This document shows positions 60,201 to 64,000 of a DNA stretch of 64,000 nucleotides, piece by piece. Source of the DNA: Patagioenas fasciata (Eukaryota; Chordata; Aves; Columbiformes; Columbidae). The stretch's first letter is position 1. Every line of letters starts with the position of its first letter. A program made the translations under genes and the position numbers. Below the pieces are notes generated by a model that saw nothing but the letters and a program-made list of their open reading frames with translations, ran no database searches and was not told the DNA's origin. The stretch covers positions 4,724,001 to 4,788,000 of the forward strand of contig NC_092520.1 in assembly GCF_037038585.1 (NCBI RefSeq). The letters are read 5' to 3'.

Positions 60201-63200
60201 AAGCAGGTGCCATAAAAATCGCTCATTTACTTCTCATAAAAGAAGTTGGTGAAAATAGGGAATTTGAAACGAATATTTGAACATTTAGACTGGGCCTTCC
60301 TATTGAAGAACATTGAAAACCAAGTTGTAAGCGCCTGAAAAGACAGATATAAAATGGACACCTTGACAATGCACTATTAAAATTCTAAACCAGTTGCAGC
60401 ATCTGGATACCAATGCAGTTCAATGATAGATACGAAACAGGACAAGTGTACCACTACCATACAATTTTTCTTTCATGAACGTACATTTTTTTCCCCTTGA
60501 TGTTCTTTCAATAAGGTCTCTCACCAAGAATTCGGACGCAGCAATTAGAAAACAGAAGCAAGCAGAAAACAAGTCCAACTAAGTCATTAGCTCCCGCTAT
60601 ATGAAGAATAACTGACACACTTCAATCCTAAGAAATCTTGATGGTAATGATTTCATAAATGAGCAATTTAGGAAATAAAAGCATCTCTGTTTCTCTTGAG
60701 CGCTGGTAGGACAGAGCAATCCTGATGCAGTAATTTTATAATGAAATTCAAGATGTACGAAGTCAAACTGTCAAAGAGTTGATTGTTCAGCACTGATCTT
60801 CCGACAAGATTTCAACACCAAGGTGTTTATTTTTGGTAGTTGGGTGATGTCGTTTTCCATTTTAAAATGAAGAATATGCTCAGGTTTAGCCGACTCGATA
60901 ACTAGAGGACAGCACCTGCACTGAAACTTTTGATTTCTTAATTCTACCACCCTTCTGGCTAATTAACACACCAAATTCATTAACTACAGAGCGGACCCAC
61001 TGTGCACTTTGTTGCTGATAGTCACAGGAGCTGCACGCAAGAACGCGCACGGACATCGTTTATTCGGTGACACAAACCAGGTCCATTCCTCCCCTCAATC
61101 TATACATTCATCCCCTCACCAAAGCTACTTAAAGCACACACAGGAATCAATTCACTTGCTTCCCAGTTATGCTCTTAAGTTTGCAATTAAAAAAGACAAA
61201 GCCTTTAGTGACAACCTGTGTGGAATAAACACAAGTTTGTTCAATAAATGTTGAGCCAACAGCTGCTTGATCTTTTACTGTTAAATCCATTATATTAAAA
61301 AATAATCCACGGCAAGCTTTCTTTCACTGTTTCTTATACAGTTTGTTAGCCCCAAACCACACCTGGAGATCAGTACTCAAAGATATTTAATTGTTGATCT
61401 CATAAGGAGTAAAAAAGGGCACAGGACTAAGTACCTGGAGGACATTTTCAGTCTGGAATCAACACCCTGCACGGCCCAGTCAGCTGGCCTCACGTCAGAA
61501 AATGGCATCTCTCCAAATGGGAGATATTTTCCACCAAGTAGGAAGCTTTAGAAATAAGAGAAATAAGAGTTTTAAAATGTTAGACTTTCTAGGATGGTTT
61601 TTTGGCAGTTTTTACTCGCGTAACATTCCCACGGGTCTAAGGGGAAACTCTGGATCCTGGGGGATGAAACTGTCTCGGGTACCAGAGGCGACTTCTTTGA
61701 AGAGAGAAAAGTTTTTGCAAAGTGACCTATAGAAAGTAACACTTGGTAACAACTTGTAAGGACTTGACCTTCCAATCCTGCTTCCTGTTCTTTCCTGCTT
61801 TTATATCACTCCCTAACTCAGTTCTCAAGTTTTCCCTGGTTGGTATATTCACTATTGTAACTCCTTTCCTACATTCACAATTACTTGCTCGTGAAGTATT
61901 TAATGTTTGGGGCTGACTCTACAAACAAGAATGTTTACTACAGACACTAAAATGCTCCAACAGGCAGCAAAACAGATGATGGCACCACCAAAACAAACGA
62001 GAAACCATCAGTTGCCCAGCGTTGCTGCACGTGAATCAGTTTGCACTGCAAATATTAAAAATGCCCAGCAATTATTAACATTGGAAAGTGGAAGCTGTAT
62101 GTTCTTGCTTGTTTTAAAACACAAGTAGATTAGAAATGTAGAAGCACGACGTTTACACCCCTCCCAGGCAAAGAAATCACTATGGTAGCGTTAAATGCTA
62201 CAGAAGCTTTGAATGAGTTCTTAAAAAGCAGATGTGGCTCTTCCCTACCCTGTTTTAATATCTGCTCATGAAAACAATAGTTAATGTCGATAAGGTGGAA
62301 AAAATATGTAACCTTTAATGGAATTAAACTCTCATTTAGAAATTGAGCGATTTCTCATTGTTTTCAGTCACAAGTTTGCTTAGCATAGCAGATAAGGAAG
62401 GAGTTCCAGCTTTTTGCAGCTCTGACAGTTCTAGTTGTGTAGCGGGATACGTGCGCTGCTACAACCCAAATGAGCAAGAGTCACGGAGTGGTTCTGATAA
62501 AACTCACGGAGAAAGAGGTGGGGAAACAAAACCAAGACTTTTAAGGCCAGAAGACAGGTAATTTTTAGACCTAGGTTTTCTAGAGAGGTATTTAGTAAAG
62601 GCCTAATGCCAGTTTTATTACAAGAAAACACAAGTGCTTAATGACTGACTAGTAAATACAATATAATGGAAGGGGATGGGGTGGGAAAGGAGAACTCACT
62701 CCTCGGTGGCAGCAGCAGTTTTGGTGCATCCATTGCCGGCAACGGACATAAACACCAGTCAAAAATCCAAATCTCAGAGCAAAAGGATTAATAACTGTGA
62801 CCTTTTTGGATTTCAACGCTTGGCAGATCTGTTTGAGCCGTGTGTGTGCTCCGACACGTCCAAATGCTACAGCCTGCATCTTCAATCAGAGTAAAGAGAA
62901 AACTCAATGCTACCCAAAACAAATTTCAGCTTTGCTCTTCCTTATGTGCCTCATATTGTTTTTCTTTCATCATCTTTATTTTCTTGAATAAAAGCACATA
63001 GCACTTCACTTGATGAGATGTCTTGGAGTCAAGCGTTTTCTCTCAGCAATGCTGCCTTCTTGAAATCAGTTGGTCACATGGCAATTATTAAAATGTATTT
63101 TAAGAAAATTCTAATGGCCAAAGGCCAACACTACATTCAAAACCTGCTAATACATCCAGGCAGATAAGTAAAATCAAAACAAAAAAAAAACCCACACACA

Positions 63201-64000
63201 CACAAACCCCAAAGAGAAAACCTCCCAAAGGAAAACTGTTCCATTTGTTTACTTCAATTTGAAGTAGATATTAAGAACATGAATGGACCAGTCGCGGTTT
63301 ATTCAAAAACGAAAATATCCCTCAATCCTCCGACGCACTGTCGGTCTGTGGTCAACGCCGTTCGGACAAACGCATTTCACTCGGAAAACTCCAACGGATG
63401 GTGAGAAACCTCGAGTGGCCGGCAGCTATTTTGTCTGTCAAAAGCTTGCAGCACGTCAAGACGATGTCCAACTTACAGACTGACCTCCCAGCGACACGTC
63501 CTCCCGCCAGGCGCCGCGCGTCAGAGACCGGCGGATGACCTACGCACCAGCTCACTTTACAAACTCATGGCCTGGAGTGTTTCGACTGTCAAAAACGTCA
63601 TTACAGTACACTTTACTGTACAAACACTTTAAAGGATGTTTATTAGGAAAGTCTGCAAGTCATAATGGATAGTAGAGTTCTTGTTTATGGTACCTTCTTG
63701 GCCTCTAATAATTCTGTTTGCCTCCTGTATTAAAATCAAACTGCTTTTCCATGAAGGTGATTACTAAAATGAGCTATGGTATGTTAACCTACAACTCACA
63801 AAATGCGACAGTACAGACATTAATTTGTTTTTTAACTGTCTGTTAAGTTGTAATCTAAGTTGTGAACATTTAAATATAATATATATCTCATATGAAAAAG
63901 CTAAAGCACAAGTGCTTCTGCATCCCCCCCCTCCCACCCCTTGAGCCAAACCCACCTCGGTTCCGGTTTGGGCCCTGACCGATTTGGAATGCTTTCTTAG
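57244..64000 (-). other. RSF1: Putative 3' UTR of RSF1 (inferred from synteny)
   Basis: About 6.8 kb here has no CR1 and no convincing coding frame, in contrast to the repeat-rich DNA to the left. Minus-strand AATAAA signals occur near 57245, 57697, 60165, 60828, 61059, 63299 and 63635, the leftmost fitting a terminal cleavage site. In mammals the next gene after CLNS1A on the same strand is RSF1, a chromatin-remodelling subunit whose mRNA has a very long 3' UTR. No RSF1 protein sequence lies in the window, so gene identity is inference; the block could instead be conserved intergenic DNA. Confidence 0.35.

Overview
This window is vertebrate nuclear DNA and almost certainly avian. The evidence is many CR1 (chicken repeat 1) LINE fragments, several with 3' tails made of ATTCTRTG-like units, two compact multi-exon orthologues of vertebrate genes, CpG-island promoters, and no SINE families typical of mammals. 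I cannot name the species.

Layout. Positions 1 to about 23.7 kb hold no gene I can support. This stretch is AT-rich noncoding DNA with CR1 remnants, plus one unexplained Cys-rich reading frame near 11.4-12.0 kb. AQP11 (aquaporin-11) runs on the + strand. It has a CpG-island promoter at about 23.74-24.95 kb and coding exons at 24453-25047, 30572-30688 and 36972-37024, giving 254 residues with NPC and NPA pore motifs. A 100-base intron in its 5' UTR (24304-24403) is well supported by splice signals. A likely poly(A) signal lies at 37679.

Between about 37.7 and 42.5 kb is a convergent intergenic stretch with CR1 pieces and an orphan CpG-dense patch at about 41.70-41.99 kb. CLNS1A (pICln) occupies 43612-54114 on the - strand. 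It has six coding exons whose phases all join correctly into 239 residues ending in the PRMT5-binding motif [10 protein letters not shown]. Its introns are rich in CR1 in both orientations. Its CpG-island promoter carries a YY1-type site upstream of the start codon.

At 54.4-57.2 kb lies intergenic DNA that includes a solo LTR (55023-55580) inserted into an older CR1. From about 57.24 kb to the right edge the DNA has no CR1 and carries several minus-strand AATAAA signals. By the gene order known in mammals (AQP11, CLNS1A, RSF1) this is probably the long 3' UTR of RSF1 on the - strand, but no RSF1 coding sequence is visible, so this is inference.

The two certain genes are convergent neighbours, as in mammals. 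AQP11 is an intracellular (ER) channel of the superaquaporin group. pICln is the Sm-protein assembly chaperone of the PRMT5 methylosome. Nothing suggests they act together; their pairing is conserved synteny. I found no new biological system. The more useful leads are the AQP11 mini-intron, the short AQP11 C-terminus, the inverted CR1 pairs and frame-preserving exons in CLNS1A, the orphan CpG patch, and the Cys-rich frame.
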